The notes beneath the pieces are model-generated. The model made no database searches and was not told the origin of the DNA. It was given only the letters and a program-made list of their open reading frames with translations. From NCBI GenBank assembly GCA_965204925.1, contig OZ242021.1:62001-126000 (forward strand): a stretch of 64,000 nucleotides of DNA, in the 5' to 3' direction. Source of the DNA: G963663315 sp965204925 (GTDB lineage Bacteria > Pseudomonadota > Gammaproteobacteria > Arenicellales > Poriferihabitantaceae). Below, in pieces: positions 9,613 through 19,416 of this stretch. Every line of letters starts with the position of its first letter. The stretch's first letter is position 1. A program made the position numbers and the translations under genes.

Positions 9613-9721
9613 AAATCCGGATTACTGACACATAACCAATAACTCAATACCGATGCACGGCCAATGAGCAAGACGCCCGAAGCGGCTAGCCGCACCCAAT
9701 CCGGACAGGCATCAGGCCGGG

Positions 9722-10765
9722 TCAGACATCGCTTGCGAATATGTCACCGATCACATCCATTTCCTCCAGGGCGCGGCCGCAACCGCGGACAACACAACTC
9801 AATGGTTCTTCGGCCAGAACCACAGGCAGCCCGATATCCTGCATCAGGCGCATATCCACATCCTGCAGCAAGGCGCCTCCACCGGCGACCACCATCCCCC
9901 TCTCACTGATGTCGGCGCTCAGTTCCGGCGGCACTTTTTCCAGCGCCTGCCTGATCGCCTGGATGATCTGCTGCACCGAGTGGTTGATCGCTTCATATAT
10001 CTCTTCACTGGTAATCAGCAAACTGCGCGCCAGGCCCTCGGTAATATCCCGCCCCCTGATTTCCATCTCCTTGTGCTCCGACTCCGACCACACGGTTCCT
10101 ATCGTATGTTTGATGTGTTCGGCTGTGGATTCACCGATGAGAACTCCGTGGCACTGCCGCATATGATTGATAATCGCCTCATCAAGCGCATCGCCGGCAA
10201 TACGCAGGGAACTCGAATAAACCATGCCTCCCAGAGACAGGATGCCCACTTCAGTTGTGCCGCCGCCGATATCGACGACCATCGAGCCGGTCGGCTCGGC
10301 AACAGGAAGGTTGGCGCCAATGGCAACGGCCATCGGCTCTTCTATGAGATAGACCTCGCGGGCGCCGGCGCCGGTAGCCGATTCGCTGATCGCCCGCCTC
10401 TCCACCTGGGTCGACCCGCAAGGTACACAGATAATAATCCTCGGGCTCGAAAAAAGCTTGTTTTCCTGGGCTTTGCGGATAAAATACTTGAGCATATCTT
10501 CCGTGACATTGAAATCAGCTATTACCCCATCCTTCATCGGGCGTATTGCCGTAATGGTCCCCGGTGTTCGTCCGAGCATGCGCTTGGCTTCCTGGCCAAC
10601 GGCCAATACGCTTTTCGTGCCATTGTGCCTGGATGACTCCTTGATAGCGACAACAGAAGGTTCGTTCAGGATAATTCCCTTGTTACGGACGTAAATCAGG
10701 GTATTTGCTGTACCAAGGTCTATTGCAAGGTCATTGGAAAAAAGGCCAATCAGGCGCTTGAACAT
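9722..10765 (-). CDS. mreB: actin-like cell-shape protein MreB
   Basis: Membrane-associated actin homologue that organises the elongasome. The 347-residue product begins MFKRLIGLFSNDLAIDLGTA, with an N-terminal amphipathic membrane-binding segment. The phosphate-1 motif DLGTANTLIYV, phosphate-2 DIGGGTTEVGILSLGG and adenosine loop VAGGGALL are present. The frame is open for 25 further codons upstream, but those residues do not resemble MreB, so the start was moved to 10765. It is first in the wall operon and divergent from gatC. Confidence 0.97.
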   Translation of the reverse strand: MFKRLIGLFSNDLAIDLGTANTLIYVRNKGIILNEPSVVAIKESSRHNGTKSVLAVGQEAKRMLGRTPGTITAIRPMKDGVIADFNVTEDMLKYFIRKAQENKLFSSPRIIICVPCGSTQVERRAISESATGAGAREVYLIEEPMAVAIGANLPVAEPTGSMVVDIGGGTTEVGILSLGGMVYSSSLRIAGDALDEAIINHMRQCHGVLIGESTAEHIKHTIGTVWSESEHKEMEIRGRDITEGLARSLLITSEEIYEAINHSVQQIIQAIRQALEKVPPELSADISERGMVVAGGGALLQDVDMRLMQDIGLPVVLAEEPLSCVVRGCGRALEEMDVIGDIFASDV

Positions 10766-10930
10766 ATCTCGAAAATTCCAGGTAAAAATGAAGGGGGAAG
10801 TGGAACCTGAAGCAACCGTACCACATGGAATCCTTTGCATAGCTTACCAATGCAGGAGCTATTATTCAACCACCCATTGTTATGGCAAGTTCATGCAATT
10901 TTGCTGGCAATCTCCACGAATCCGGGCATC

Positions 10931-11218
10931 ATGCCATTGACACCGACCGAAATCAGGCACATTGCAAAACTTGCAAGGCTCGCGCTCGACGATCACCAGG
11001 TTCGTTCCCGTGCGCTACAGCTTTCCCGCATTCTTGAGCTGATCGAGCAAATGAACCGGATTGATACCCGTGACATCGAACCCATGTCCCATCCACAAAA
11101 TGCTGTGCTGAGGTTCCGGGAAGACGAAGTGACGGCGGCCGACCGCAGGGAGGACTGGCTGGAAATCGCGCCCGCGTCACACAACGGACTCTATCTCGTC
11201 CCCAGAGTCATCGAGTAA
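10931..11218 (+). CDS. gatC: Asp/Glu-tRNA amidotransferase subunit C
   Basis: Small subunit that wraps GatA and GatB in the GatCAB complex, which converts Glu-tRNA(Gln) and Asp-tRNA(Asn) to the amidated forms. The 95-residue product has the family N-terminus (TPTEIRHIAKLARLAL), a central LEQMNRIDT segment and the C-terminal PRVIE. The start at 10931 is chosen because the open frame upstream is unrelated. It heads gatCAB, 9 bp before gatA, and lies 165 bp from the divergent mreB, so both promoters must be in that gap. Confidence 0.93.
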   Translation: MPLTPTEIRHIAKLARLALDDHQVRSRALQLSRILELIEQMNRIDTRDIEPMSHPQNAVLRFREDEVTAADRREDWLEIAPASHNGLYLVPRVIE

Positions 11219-11227
11219 TCTGTCTCC

Positions 11228-12682
11228 ATGCATACCCACACACTGCGGGAACACGGCGAATCCCTGCGCAGAAGGGAATATTCCAGTGTCGAATTGACGC
11301 AATACTTCCTCGACCGCATTCACAGGGCCTCCGATCTGAACGCCTTTATCACCATTACCGATGAAATGGCGCTGGAGCAGGCCAGTGAATCGGACCGCAT
11401 GCTGTCATCGGGCGCCGCCGGACAGCTGACCGGTATTCCAGTCGCTCACAAGGATTTGTTCTGCACGCAAGGGGTATTGACCACCTGCGGGTCGAAAATA
11501 CTGCATAACTTCAAATCTCCCTATAATGCGACCGTGGTGGACAAACTCAACCGTGAAGGCATGGTCATGCTTGGCAAAACCAACATGGATGAATTTGCCA
11601 TGGGGTCTTCCTGTGAAACCAGTCACTTCGGAGCAACAGCGAACCCATGGGACAAGATGCGCGTCCCGGGCGGCAGTTCGGGAGGGTCGGCATCGGCCGT
11701 TGCAGCGCGCCTTGTACCGGTTGCGTCCGGCTCCGATACCGGCGGCTCGATTCGTCAACCCGCCGCATTCTGCGGACTGACCGGGATCAAACCCAGTTAT
11801 GGCAGAGTGTCGAGGTATGGAATGGTTGCCTTCGCCTCATCCCTGGACCAGGGCGGTGTCCTGGCAACGAGCGCAGAAGATGCCGCCGTGGTATTACAGG
11901 CCATATGCGGGTTCGACCCGCGCGATTCGACATCGCTGCAACTGGAAACACCCGATTATTGCAGTGTCCTTGATCTTTCCATAGAGGGAAAAATTATCGG
12001 GCTGCCGAAGGAATTTTTTGATGACGGCGTTGATTGCGAAGTCTCCCGCATTGTCGAAGAGAGCGTCAGACAGTTGCGGGCGATGGGAGCGAAGACGGTC
12101 GAGGTCGAATTACCGAACAGCAAGGCCGGCATCCCCTGCTATTATGTTCTCGCCCCTGCCGAAGCATCATCCAACCTGTCACGCTTCGACGGAATGCGTT
12201 ACGGTTACCGTACCGGACAATATGACGACCTCGTCGACATGTATGAAAAGACGCGGGCGGAAGGTTTCGGCGATGAGGTACAACGGCGCATCATGATCGG
12301 CGCCTATGTCCTGTCTTCCGGCTATTATGATGCCTACTATATCAAGGCGCAAAAGCTGAGACGGCTGATTGCAGACGATTTCAACCGTGCATTCGAAAAA
12401 TGCGATTTTATCGTTGGGCCGACAACGCCGTCTACCGCATTCGTTCCGGGTGAAAAAAATGAGGATCCGGTTGCCATGTACCTGAACGATATTTTTACCA
12501 ATTCCGTCAATCTGGCCGGTTTGCCGGCGATGTCCCTTCCGGCCGGGTTCGACCGTCAGGGGTTGCCTGTAGGCCTTCACCTCATTGGCCGCTATCTGGA
12601 CGAGTCCACCTTGTTGAATGCCGCCCACCAATTCCAGATGTGGACGGACTGGCATCGACGGATTCCGGTGGAATACCAATGA
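11228..12682 (+). CDS. gatA: Asp/Glu-tRNA amidotransferase subunit A (amidase)
   Basis: Glutaminase subunit of GatCAB, supplying ammonia for transamidation. The 484-residue product has the amidase-signature Ser-cisSer-Lys triad: the lysine in PVAHKDLF (about residue 74) and the serine cluster in PGGSSGGSASAVAA and GSDTGGSIRQPAAFCG (about 150-180). Length matches the family (about 485). It lies between gatC and gatB. The retained complex implies that glutaminyl- or asparaginyl-tRNA may be made indirectly, which fits with no glnS or asnS being visible here. Confidence 0.96.
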   Translation: MHTHTLREHGESLRRREYSSVELTQYFLDRIHRASDLNAFITITDEMALEQASESDRMLSSGAAGQLTGIPVAHKDLFCTQGVLTTCGSKILHNFKSPYNATVVDKLNREGMVMLGKTNMDEFAMGSSCETSHFGATANPWDKMRVPGGSSGGSASAVAARLVPVASGSDTGGSIRQPAAFCGLTGIKPSYGRVSRYGMVAFASSLDQGGVLATSAEDAAVVLQAICGFDPRDSTSLQLETPDYCSVLDLSIEGKIIGLPKEFFDDGVDCEVSRIVEESVRQLRAMGAKTVEVELPNSKAGIPCYYVLAPAEASSNLSRFDGMRYGYRTGQYDDLVDMYEKTRAEGFGDEVQRRIMIGAYVLSSGYYDAYYIKAQKLRRLIADDFNRAFEKCDFIVGPTTPSTAFVPGEKNEDPVAMYLNDIFTNSVNLAGLPAMSLPAGFDRQGLPVGLHLIGRYLDESTLLNAAHQFQMWTDWHRRIPVEYQ

Positions 12683-12703
12683 CGGAGCGGGAGATTTCGT
12701 AGT

Positions 12704-14134
12704 ATGGAGTGGGAAGCGGTTATCGGGTTGGAAGTGCATGTTCAGCTGATGACCCGCAGCAAGATTTTCAGCGGGGCTTCCACCGCTTATGACGCCGCGC
12801 CCAATACCCAGGCTTGCGATGTCAGTATCGCGCTGCCCGGGGCGCTGCCTGTCATGAACCGGAAAGCCGCCAGACTGGCCGTGATGTTCGCGCTCGGGAT
12901 CAATGCCCGCATCAATCGGAAATCGATTTTTGCCCGCAAAAACTACTTCTACCCGGACTTGCCCAAGGGTTACCAGATCAGCCAGTTCGAGTTACCGATC
13001 ATAGGCCGCGGCGAGCTTCAAATAGAAATCGGTAATCGTGTCAAAACCATAGGGATTACCCGCGCGCACCTCGAAGAGGACGCCGGCAAGTCACTCCACG
13101 AAAATTTTCACGGCATGACCGGAATAGACCTGAACCGCGCCGGAATACCCCTTCTGGAAATTGTTTCCGAACCGGACATGCGCTCTGCGCAGGAAGCCGT
13201 AGCATACCTCAAAAAACTGCATGCCCTGGTTCGCTATCTGCGCATTTCGGACGGAAATATGCAGGAAGGATCATTTCGCTGTGACGCCAATGTATCCATA
13301 CGTCCCAAAGGGCGGCCCGGCCTCGGCGCCCGCGCCGAGCTGAAAAATATCAATTCGTTCCGGTTCGTGGAAAAAGCGATCGAATATGAAATTGAGCGGC
13401 AGACCCGTATCCTTGAACAAGGCAGTGCGATCAGGCAGGAAACCCGTCTGTACGATTCCGAAAAAAATGAAACCCGTCCAATGCGGTCCAAGGAAGAGGC
13501 CCACGACTATCGCTATTTTCCCGACCCCGACCTGCCGACCATGATCATTGAAGACAGCTTCATAGAAGCGGTGCGGCGCGAGCTGCCGGAACTGCCCGAC
13601 GACAGGAAAGCGCGGTTTGAAACGATTCTTCTGCTATCGGGCAATGATGCCGCCCAGATAACGGCAGACCGGGACATGGCCGATTATTTTGAAGAAGTCT
13701 GCCGGCAAAGTGATGCCGAACCGAGGATGATCGCCAACTGGATGCTGGGAGATTTCAGCGCGGCGCTCAACAAATCCGGGCTGGACATCAGACATTGCCC
13801 GCTGGACAGCGCTCGCTTCGCCGCCCTTCTGAACCGCATTGCAGATCATACGATTTCAGGAAAAACCGCAAAGGAAGTGTTCACGCTGTTGTGGGACAGC
13901 GCCTGCACGGTCGATCGAATCATCGAACGGAAAGGGCTCAGGCAAATCACGGACACAGCCGAGATAGAAGCGGTCGTGGATTTGGTGATCGATAAAAACG
14001 CGCCGCAGGTCAAACAATACCGGGATGGCAGCCACAAGGTTCTCGGGTTTCTTGTCGGGCAGGTGATGAAGGAAACCCGGGGAAAAGCAAACCCGAAACA
14101 AGTCAATGAATGGTTCAAAAAGAAACTCGACTAA
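12704..14134 (+). CDS. gatB: Asp/Glu-tRNA amidotransferase subunit B
   Basis: Kinase and tRNA-binding subunit of GatCAB. It phosphorylates the tRNA-bound Glu or Asp and receives ammonia from GatA. The 476-residue product opens WEAVIGLEVHVQLMT, then shows KNYFYPDLPKGYQISQFE and GRPGLGARAELKNINSFRF, all GatB signatures. A C-terminal YqeY-like tRNA-binding tail ends NPKQVNEWFKKKL. It is 21 bp after gatA, and the next feature is tRNA-Arg, 44 bp downstream, possibly on the same transcript. Confidence 0.96.
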   Translation: MEWEAVIGLEVHVQLMTRSKIFSGASTAYDAAPNTQACDVSIALPGALPVMNRKAARLAVMFALGINARINRKSIFARKNYFYPDLPKGYQISQFELPIIGRGELQIEIGNRVKTIGITRAHLEEDAGKSLHENFHGMTGIDLNRAGIPLLEIVSEPDMRSAQEAVAYLKKLHALVRYLRISDGNMQEGSFRCDANVSIRPKGRPGLGARAELKNINSFRFVEKAIEYEIERQTRILEQGSAIRQETRLYDSEKNETRPMRSKEEAHDYRYFPDPDLPTMIIEDSFIEAVRRELPELPDDRKARFETILLLSGNDAAQITADRDMADYFEEVCRQSDAEPRMIANWMLGDFSAALNKSGLDIRHCPLDSARFAALLNRIADHTISGKTAKEVFTLLWDSACTVDRIIERKGLRQITDTAEIEAVVDLVIDKNAPQVKQYRDGSHKVLGFLVGQVMKETRGKANPKQVNEWFKKKLD

Positions 14135-14178
14135 TCCCGTAAAGTAAGGTAAAAACACCGCTTCGCCTTTTGCGGTAT

Positions 14179-14255
14179 GGGCCCGTAGCTCAGTTGGATA
14201 GAGTACCTGGCTTCGAACCAGGCGGTCGGGGGTTCGAATCCCTCCGGGCCCGCCA
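14179..14255 (+). tRNA. tRNA-Arg (anticodon UCG)
   Basis: A 77-nt cloverleaf with acceptor stem GGGCCCG/CGGGCCC, discriminator G and encoded CCA. The D-arm is GCTC/GAGT, the anticodon stem CCTGG/CCAGG and the loop CTTCGAA, so the anticodon is TCG, reading CGA. The T-arm loop is TTCGAAT. It sits between gatB and the opposing aminotransferase gene, which ends 10 bp away. Confidence 0.97.
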
Positions 14256-14264
14256 TACCGTCAA

Positions 14265-15554
14265 TCAGTGTGAGAGGTCGTTGCTTTCCAGGGCAATGCA
14301 GCGTCCTTTTTCGCTGGCTGCAATCTGTCTTGCGCTGGAAATCACCTTGTCGAACGCAATCGCATATTCATTGAGCAACTGTCGGTCAGCCTGCGGAAAG
14401 GATGGCATCCTTACAAGGTCGGCGCTGCCTGTCCGGGTTTTGGGCAGGTCTTGCGGGTCGTATACAGGAACGGGAACATCGGCTGGAAGCCTTGCGATTT
14501 TCAGGAAATGCCGCTCGGTAAAGAACGGCTGCTGATGAACGAGCGGGTATCGCGGCACGGCTACCCGGCACCCTTCGCACTGCAAGGCCGCGACCAGTAA
14601 TGGCGTGGACAACCGTGTGCGCGCCGCATTGTTGCGGACAATAAATTCAAACCAGGTACGCTTGATATGGGGTGGAGGCAGAAAGGTATGTATGCCCAGA
14701 GCTTCCAGTGGATTAGACAGCCAGATGATATTTTCACCTCTTCTCGTATTTCGTTGTTGCAGTTTGTCAAGTTGCGAGCAACCGAGCGCCGCAGACATCG
14801 GAGCGATACGGGTCTTTACCCCGAAACTGGTCGCGGCAAATCTTCTGGCAGCGGAATCCAGCTCAATGATACGTGTTATGTCGCCAAACAGAACAGCGCG
14901 CTCGAAATACTGTTGGTCGCGGCACAGCAGAATCCCGCCTTCTCCGGCCGGCGCCAGCTTGTCACCCTGCAAACTGAAGACACAGAGGTCACCGAGAGAG
15001 CCGCAGGGCCGTCCGCGCCAGATTGCTCCATGCGCATGAGCCGCATCTTCAACAATTTTCAGCCCGCGCTTCCTTGCGACCGCATAAATCTCTGTCATCT
15101 TCGCCGGAAACCCCCAAAGATGAACAACGACAACGGCCCGCGTGCGGGCCGTTATTTTCTTTTCCATGTCAACCGGGTCAATGCCCAGACGTTCCGGCTC
15201 GCTTTCACAAAAAACCGGAATAGCGCCTGCCCAGACGATCGGCAGTACTGAAGCCCAGAAAGTAGCGGAGGGAACGAGAACCTCATCTCCGGGCTGCAAG
15301 TCCAATGCGAAAAAAGCGGCATGCAATGCCGCCGTACCATTCGCATGCGCCAATGCGAACGGCATACCGGCAAGCGCCGCATAGCGCTCTTCCAGCTCCC
15401 GGATAACGGGATGGCTGGAAATGTTGCCATGCCGCAGAACCCTGAGAACGGCGGCCTCGTCATCGGCGTCGATTTGCGGCCAGCGCAGAGCCTCTTCATG
15501 ATTGCTCGTCACGGCTGGCAAACCACCCAGGATTGCAGGAATACCGTTGTTCAC
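14265..15554 (-). CDS. DegT/DnrJ/EryC1/StrS-family PLP aminotransferase
   Basis: PLP-dependent aminotransferase of the sugar/inosose/AHBA class, which moves an amino group from Glu or Gln onto a keto-sugar, keto-cyclitol or related carbonyl. The product is 429 residues. It has HANGTAALHAAFFAL near residue 78, GDEVLVPSATFWAS, the PLP-pocket EDAAHAHGA, and the catalytic-lysine motif FSLQGDKLAPAGEGG (lysine about 200). That motif resembles the inosose/AHBA-synthase branch more than the common O-antigen FSF..K form. It lies 15 bp after an FAD dehydrogenase gene that is itself coupled to uvrB. No sugar-nucleotide genes are near, so the substrate is unknown. Confidence 0.85.
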   Translation of the reverse strand: MNNGIPAILGGLPAVTSNHEEALRWPQIDADDEAAVLRVLRHGNISSHPVIRELEERYAALAGMPFALAHANGTAALHAAFFALDLQPGDEVLVPSATFWASVLPIVWAGAIPVFCESEPERLGIDPVDMEKKITARTRAVVVVHLWGFPAKMTEIYAVARKRGLKIVEDAAHAHGAIWRGRPCGSLGDLCVFSLQGDKLAPAGEGGILLCRDQQYFERAVLFGDITRIIELDSAARRFAATSFGVKTRIAPMSAALGCSQLDKLQQRNTRRGENIIWLSNPLEALGIHTFLPPPHIKRTWFEFIVRNNAARTRLSTPLLVAALQCEGCRVAVPRYPLVHQQPFFTERHFLKIARLPADVPVPVYDPQDLPKTRTGSADLVRMPSFPQADRQLLNEYAIAFDKVISSARQIAASEKGRCIALESNDLSH

Positions 15555-15569
15555 GCTATCGGGCCGCTA

Positions 15570-17117
15570 TCAACATAGGGGAGAGCCCCCGTTCTTCCCG
15601 TTCAGGACAGCGTCATATTGTGTGCGGACTTTTTGTATATAGCCTGCCACTTCATGAGACGCTTTCTTCTCGTCGCCATTGAAAAGCTCAAGACTGATTT
15701 GCCGGAGCGTTTCTGTATTTTCACCATTTCTGCCTAATCCGCATCGGGGCACCCACTGTGAAATATTGGTTCGCCTTCGAAGATAACTGTCCAGGGTAAA
15801 ACAATACTCGTTGTCACGACACCACCCGACGGCCGGAACCGGGTCGGCAAGGCCCGGGAATCGCGCCCACTCCGGCTCCCTCGCCGCCTGTTCCGTTGCC
15901 TCCCCGCAATCACACCGCTCCCGTTCAACCGATAATCTGTTGCGCACGGCTCCGGCAATTTTATTCGCCGCGTCGATACAGCCCGTCAACTTCCCGCCAT
16001 AAGCGGTTATCCAGGGAACCTCACTACTGATCGTTATGCGCAATGAACGGGACAAGTTTAGCGGGTAGGTTTCGCCGCTGTATGTAACAGGAACCGGCAA
16101 CGGGCGTACTCCGCAACGCAACCCGACAATATCCGCCTCCGTCTGCTTCGGGACGAAATGTTTTTCTCTTTGCGCCAGCAAAAACGAGAGGTCGCCGGGG
16201 GTAACCCGAAAGCCGCATTCAATATCGGCCACCATTTCCTCTGTCGGCCCCCACATCTCGACCGGCCCCCATGGGAGGCTCGTGATCACATCATCGTATC
16301 CATCCATCATGAAGATCAATCGGTCATCCCGTTCTTCCATTTTATCGAACAGCAGATATACGCCCTTGCTGAAAACATGCTTGAGTGGAGAGTTTATTCC
16401 AAATGTCCGGTTGACGGCATCGCTCCACACGCCAGCGCAGTTGACAACCATTTTTGCCTGAACGACGCCCTCTCTATCCTTGAGCATATCCTTTATATCC
16501 AGCTTCCACAACCCGTCCGACTTCCCGAATCCTCCCGAGACGAGCTCGGCATGGTTCAACGCGATTGATTTCGTATTGTGGTGTCGGGTGACCCAATGCA
16601 GTACAAAACGGCTGTCGGAAGGACGAAGCTCACCTTCCTCAAAAGAGAGAACCTGCCCGCCCCTGTTAATACAGCCGGGCAAACTGCCCAGCGATTTTCT
16701 GCGCGGTCTGGAACGGTTGAAGGAACCAAGCGCCCAGTAAACGTACAAACCGGCAAGCGCAGGAGTTCTGCCCAGCAACCCCGGCCCGGCGGGGAAAAAA
16801 TGGTATTCCCCGGGCGATATCCAATCACGTTTACTCCGTATGATCCGCTCTCTGGACACGGACAGGTCGCGGACTGTCCCGACATGGAATTTTTTCAGAT
16901 ACAAAAGCCCTCCCCAAATCATCATACCGGACGCCTGGCTGGTACCGGAAGCAAAGTCGTTTTTTTCGAGCAAAACCACCTTCAGTCCTTCCCGGCAGAG
17001 CCTGTCGTACAAACATGCGCCATTTATACCGCCGCCCACGATTGCCACATCAAACACGGTATGCCTGGACAGGTCCAACTGTAGATCGCGTTTCATCATC
17101 CGGGCAGGCCGTCTCAT
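15570..17117 (-). CDS. GlpD-like FAD-dependent dehydrogenase
   Basis: FAD-binding oxidoreductase related to glycerol-3-phosphate dehydrogenase. The 515-residue product has the dinucleotide-binding motif VAIVGGGINGACLYD (about residues 25-39), EKNDFASGTSQASG and a WGGLLYLKK segment corresponding to GlpD HGGLRYL. The middle contains VVNCAGVWSD, and the end has the AYGGKLTG motif. The family's usual SSKLIHGG is replaced by SGMMIWGG, so this is a divergent member and may not use glycerol 3-phosphate. Its ATG overlaps the uvrB stop by 4 bases and the DegT aminotransferase follows, suggesting an oxidise-then-aminate pair. Confidence 0.75.
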   Translation of the reverse strand: MRRPARMMKRDLQLDLSRHTVFDVAIVGGGINGACLYDRLCREGLKVVLLEKNDFASGTSQASGMMIWGGLLYLKKFHVGTVRDLSVSRERIIRSKRDWISPGEYHFFPAGPGLLGRTPALAGLYVYWALGSFNRSRPRRKSLGSLPGCINRGGQVLSFEEGELRPSDSRFVLHWVTRHHNTKSIALNHAELVSGGFGKSDGLWKLDIKDMLKDREGVVQAKMVVNCAGVWSDAVNRTFGINSPLKHVFSKGVYLLFDKMEERDDRLIFMMDGYDDVITSLPWGPVEMWGPTEEMVADIECGFRVTPGDLSFLLAQREKHFVPKQTEADIVGLRCGVRPLPVPVTYSGETYPLNLSRSLRITISSEVPWITAYGGKLTGCIDAANKIAGAVRNRLSVERERCDCGEATEQAAREPEWARFPGLADPVPAVGWCRDNEYCFTLDSYLRRRTNISQWVPRCGLGRNGENTETLRQISLELFNGDEKKASHEVAGYIQKVRTQYDAVLNGKNGGSPLC

Positions 17118-19189
17118 GATTGGGCTGTACTGGCCGGAGCCGCGGTCTTTGTCCGTATGGATTTCGGGATGTTTTCCAGCAACCGGCCGCGCCGTATTCT
17201 GTTGATACGGTCGCGAACCGAGGCGGCAGCTTCAAATTCCAGATTTTTGGCATAAGCATACATCTCCTTCTCCAGTCCTTTCAGTAATCTGCCCAGCTCC
17301 TTCGGCGACTGGCGAATGTACTCTTCCGCGCCCTCCTCGGCAACCTGCAGTTCCGGCAAGTCGTTCCACAGCGAATCGTCGACAGTCACACCGTCAATAA
17401 TATCCTTGACCGGCTTGATCACCGACTTTGGGGTAATACCATACGCTTCGTTGTATTGCCGCTGTTTCGACCGTCGCCGATTCGTCTCGGCCATGGCCTG
17501 CCGTATGGAACGAGTCTCCTGGTCGGCATAAAGGATGACCCTGCCGTCCACATTTCTCGCGGCGCGGCCGATAGTCTGGATCAGCGATCGCGTCGACCTT
17601 AAAAAACCCTCCTTGTCCGCATCCAGTATCGCCACCAGGGAAACCTCCGGAATGTCCAGACCTTCCCTCAACAGATTGATCCCGACCAGTACATCGAATA
17701 CTCCTTTTCGCAGATCCCTGATTATTTCGACCCGCTCCACCGTATCGATATCCGAGTGCAGATAGCGAACCCGCACTCCATGCTCATGCAAATATTCCGT
17801 CAAATCCTCGGCCATACGCTTGGTCAGCGTCGTTACCAGGACACGTTGTCGACTCGCAACGCGTATCCTGATTTCAGAAAGCAGATCATCCACCTGATTA
17901 TTGACCGGGCGGACCTCAACCTCCGGGTCCATGAGGCCGGTCGGTCGAACCACCTGCTCCACCACCCCGGGAGCGCGTTTCGCCTCATAATCGCCCGGCG
18001 TCGCAGACACGAAAATAACCGGCGGCAACAGACTCTCAAACTCGTCGAAACGAAGCGGCCGGTTGTCGATCGCGGACGGCAGTCGGAAACCGTATTCGAC
18101 GAGAGTTTCCTTTCTTGAGCGGTCTCCGCGATACATTGCAGCAAGCTGGGGTATGGTAGCGTGACTTTCATCAATGAAAACCAGCGCATGATCGGGCAGG
18201 TAATCGATCAGCGTTGGCGGCGGCATCCCTGCTTCCCGGCCGGACAAATATCTGGAATAGTTCTCAATGCCGTTGCAATAACCCAGTTCCCGCATCATTT
18301 CAAGGTCATACAGGGTTCTTTGCTCCAGTCTTTGAGCCTCTACCAGTTTGTCGGCATTGCGCAACTCGGACAACCTTTCCCGCAACTCCTGCCTGATATC
18401 GTCAAGCACGTTCAGGATCGTTTCCCTTGCAGTCACATAATGGCTTTTCGGGTAGACGGTCACCCGCTTCAGACGCTCCTCGACTCCACCGGTCAATGGA
18501 TCGAACCTGGAAAGATGCTCCACTTCATCTCCGAACAATTGTATGCGGATTGCCAGCCTTTCCGATTCAGCGGGGTAGACATCAATGACATCACCGCGCA
18601 CCCGGAACGTACTCCTGCGCAATTCCAGGTCATTGCGGATATACTGCAACTCGGCAAGTCGCTTCAAAATCGCCCTCTGGCCGATCCGGTCTCCCTGCTT
18701 GAGGTGCAGGATCATTCCATGGTAAGCGGCCGGGTCGCCAAGTCCATAAATGGCGGAAACCGTTGCTACGATAATGACATCCTGCCTTTCGAGCAGGGCC
18801 TTGGTGGCGGACAGTCGCATCTGGTCAATGTGTTCATTGACCGACGCATCTTTCTCGATAAAGGTATCCGAACTCGGCACATACGCTTCAGGCTGATAAT
18901 AATCATAATAAGAAACGAAATACTCGACTGCATTTTCCGGGAAAAAATCCCTCATTTCGGAATACAGCTGCGCGGCCAGCGTCTTGTTGTGAGCCAGTAT
19001 CAATGCCGGCCTGCCGGTATTGGCAATGACATTTGCCATAGTAAATGTTTTCCCGGATCCGGTGACCCCGAGCAATGTCTGGAATGCCTCACCATGCCCG
19101 ATACCCTCGGTCAGCAGACGCACCGCGTCCGGCTGGTCACCGGCAGGCGCAAAAGCGCTTTGCAGATCGTATTTTGCCCGAACAAGCAT
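17114..19189 (-). CDS. uvrB: excinuclease ABC subunit B
   Basis: DNA-damage recognition helicase of nucleotide excision repair. The 691-residue product carries Walker A GVTGSGKT (41-48) and the beta-hairpin YYDYYQPEAYVPSSDTFIEK. DESHATIPQLAAMYRGDR follows as the DEAD-type box, then helicase motif VI QTIGRAARNVDGRVILYAD, and a C-terminal UVR motif (LEKEMYAYAKNLEFEAAASVRD) that binds UvrC. No convincing LexA box was seen upstream. Its stop overlaps the next gene, which is unusual because uvrB is normally monocistronic. Confidence 0.97.
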   Translation of the reverse strand: MLVRAKYDLQSAFAPAGDQPDAVRLLTEGIGHGEAFQTLLGVTGSGKTFTMANVIANTGRPALILAHNKTLAAQLYSEMRDFFPENAVEYFVSYYDYYQPEAYVPSSDTFIEKDASVNEHIDQMRLSATKALLERQDVIIVATVSAIYGLGDPAAYHGMILHLKQGDRIGQRAILKRLAELQYIRNDLELRRSTFRVRGDVIDVYPAESERLAIRIQLFGDEVEHLSRFDPLTGGVEERLKRVTVYPKSHYVTARETILNVLDDIRQELRERLSELRNADKLVEAQRLEQRTLYDLEMMRELGYCNGIENYSRYLSGREAGMPPPTLIDYLPDHALVFIDESHATIPQLAAMYRGDRSRKETLVEYGFRLPSAIDNRPLRFDEFESLLPPVIFVSATPGDYEAKRAPGVVEQVVRPTGLMDPEVEVRPVNNQVDDLLSEIRIRVASRQRVLVTTLTKRMAEDLTEYLHEHGVRVRYLHSDIDTVERVEIIRDLRKGVFDVLVGINLLREGLDIPEVSLVAILDADKEGFLRSTRSLIQTIGRAARNVDGRVILYADQETRSIRQAMAETNRRRSKQRQYNEAYGITPKSVIKPVKDIIDGVTVDDSLWNDLPELQVAEEGAEEYIRQSPKELGRLLKGLEKEMYAYAKNLEFEAAASVRDRINRIRRGRLLENIPKSIRTKTAAPASTAQS

Positions 19190-19376
19190 AAAATTATTGT
19201 GGTTCAGGAAATCAGAGGCATACTTTCCGGTTCGGAAGCGGACTTTGGATTTCAGACAGTCAGCGATCAGGATGTTTCGTCAAACCCTGTCCCCGATTAT
19301 ATGTGAAATGTCCGCATGCTGTCTCCTGAAGGCGCAATGGAAGCGGGGCCGATAACAAATTTCATGAAATGGATAC

Positions 19377-19405
19377 TTGACCAATTCGATACCGGCAATT
19401 AGTAT
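19377..19405 (+). promoter_or_regulatory. sigma-70 promoter of tRNA-Asn
   Basis: TTGACC (19377-19382), then a 17-base spacer, then TAGTAT (19400-19405). Transcription would start near 19412, about five bases before the mature tRNA-Asn. tRNA-Leu(CAG), 84 bp further on, may be read from the same promoter. Confidence 0.65.
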
Positions 19406-19416
19406 CTCTGCTCCGC

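Noticed and set aside
15570..17117. Canonical glpD for glycerol catabolism
   Set aside because: The core motifs have diverged and no glpF, glpK or glpR is nearby, so only a GlpD-like label is given.
18161..19306. 381-codon plus-strand frame
   Set aside because: Antisense to uvrB, and the product lacks any family pattern.
19190..19376. LexA/SOS box upstream of uvrB
   Set aside because: No CTGT-N8-ACAG match was found by eye, so SOS control is not claimed.
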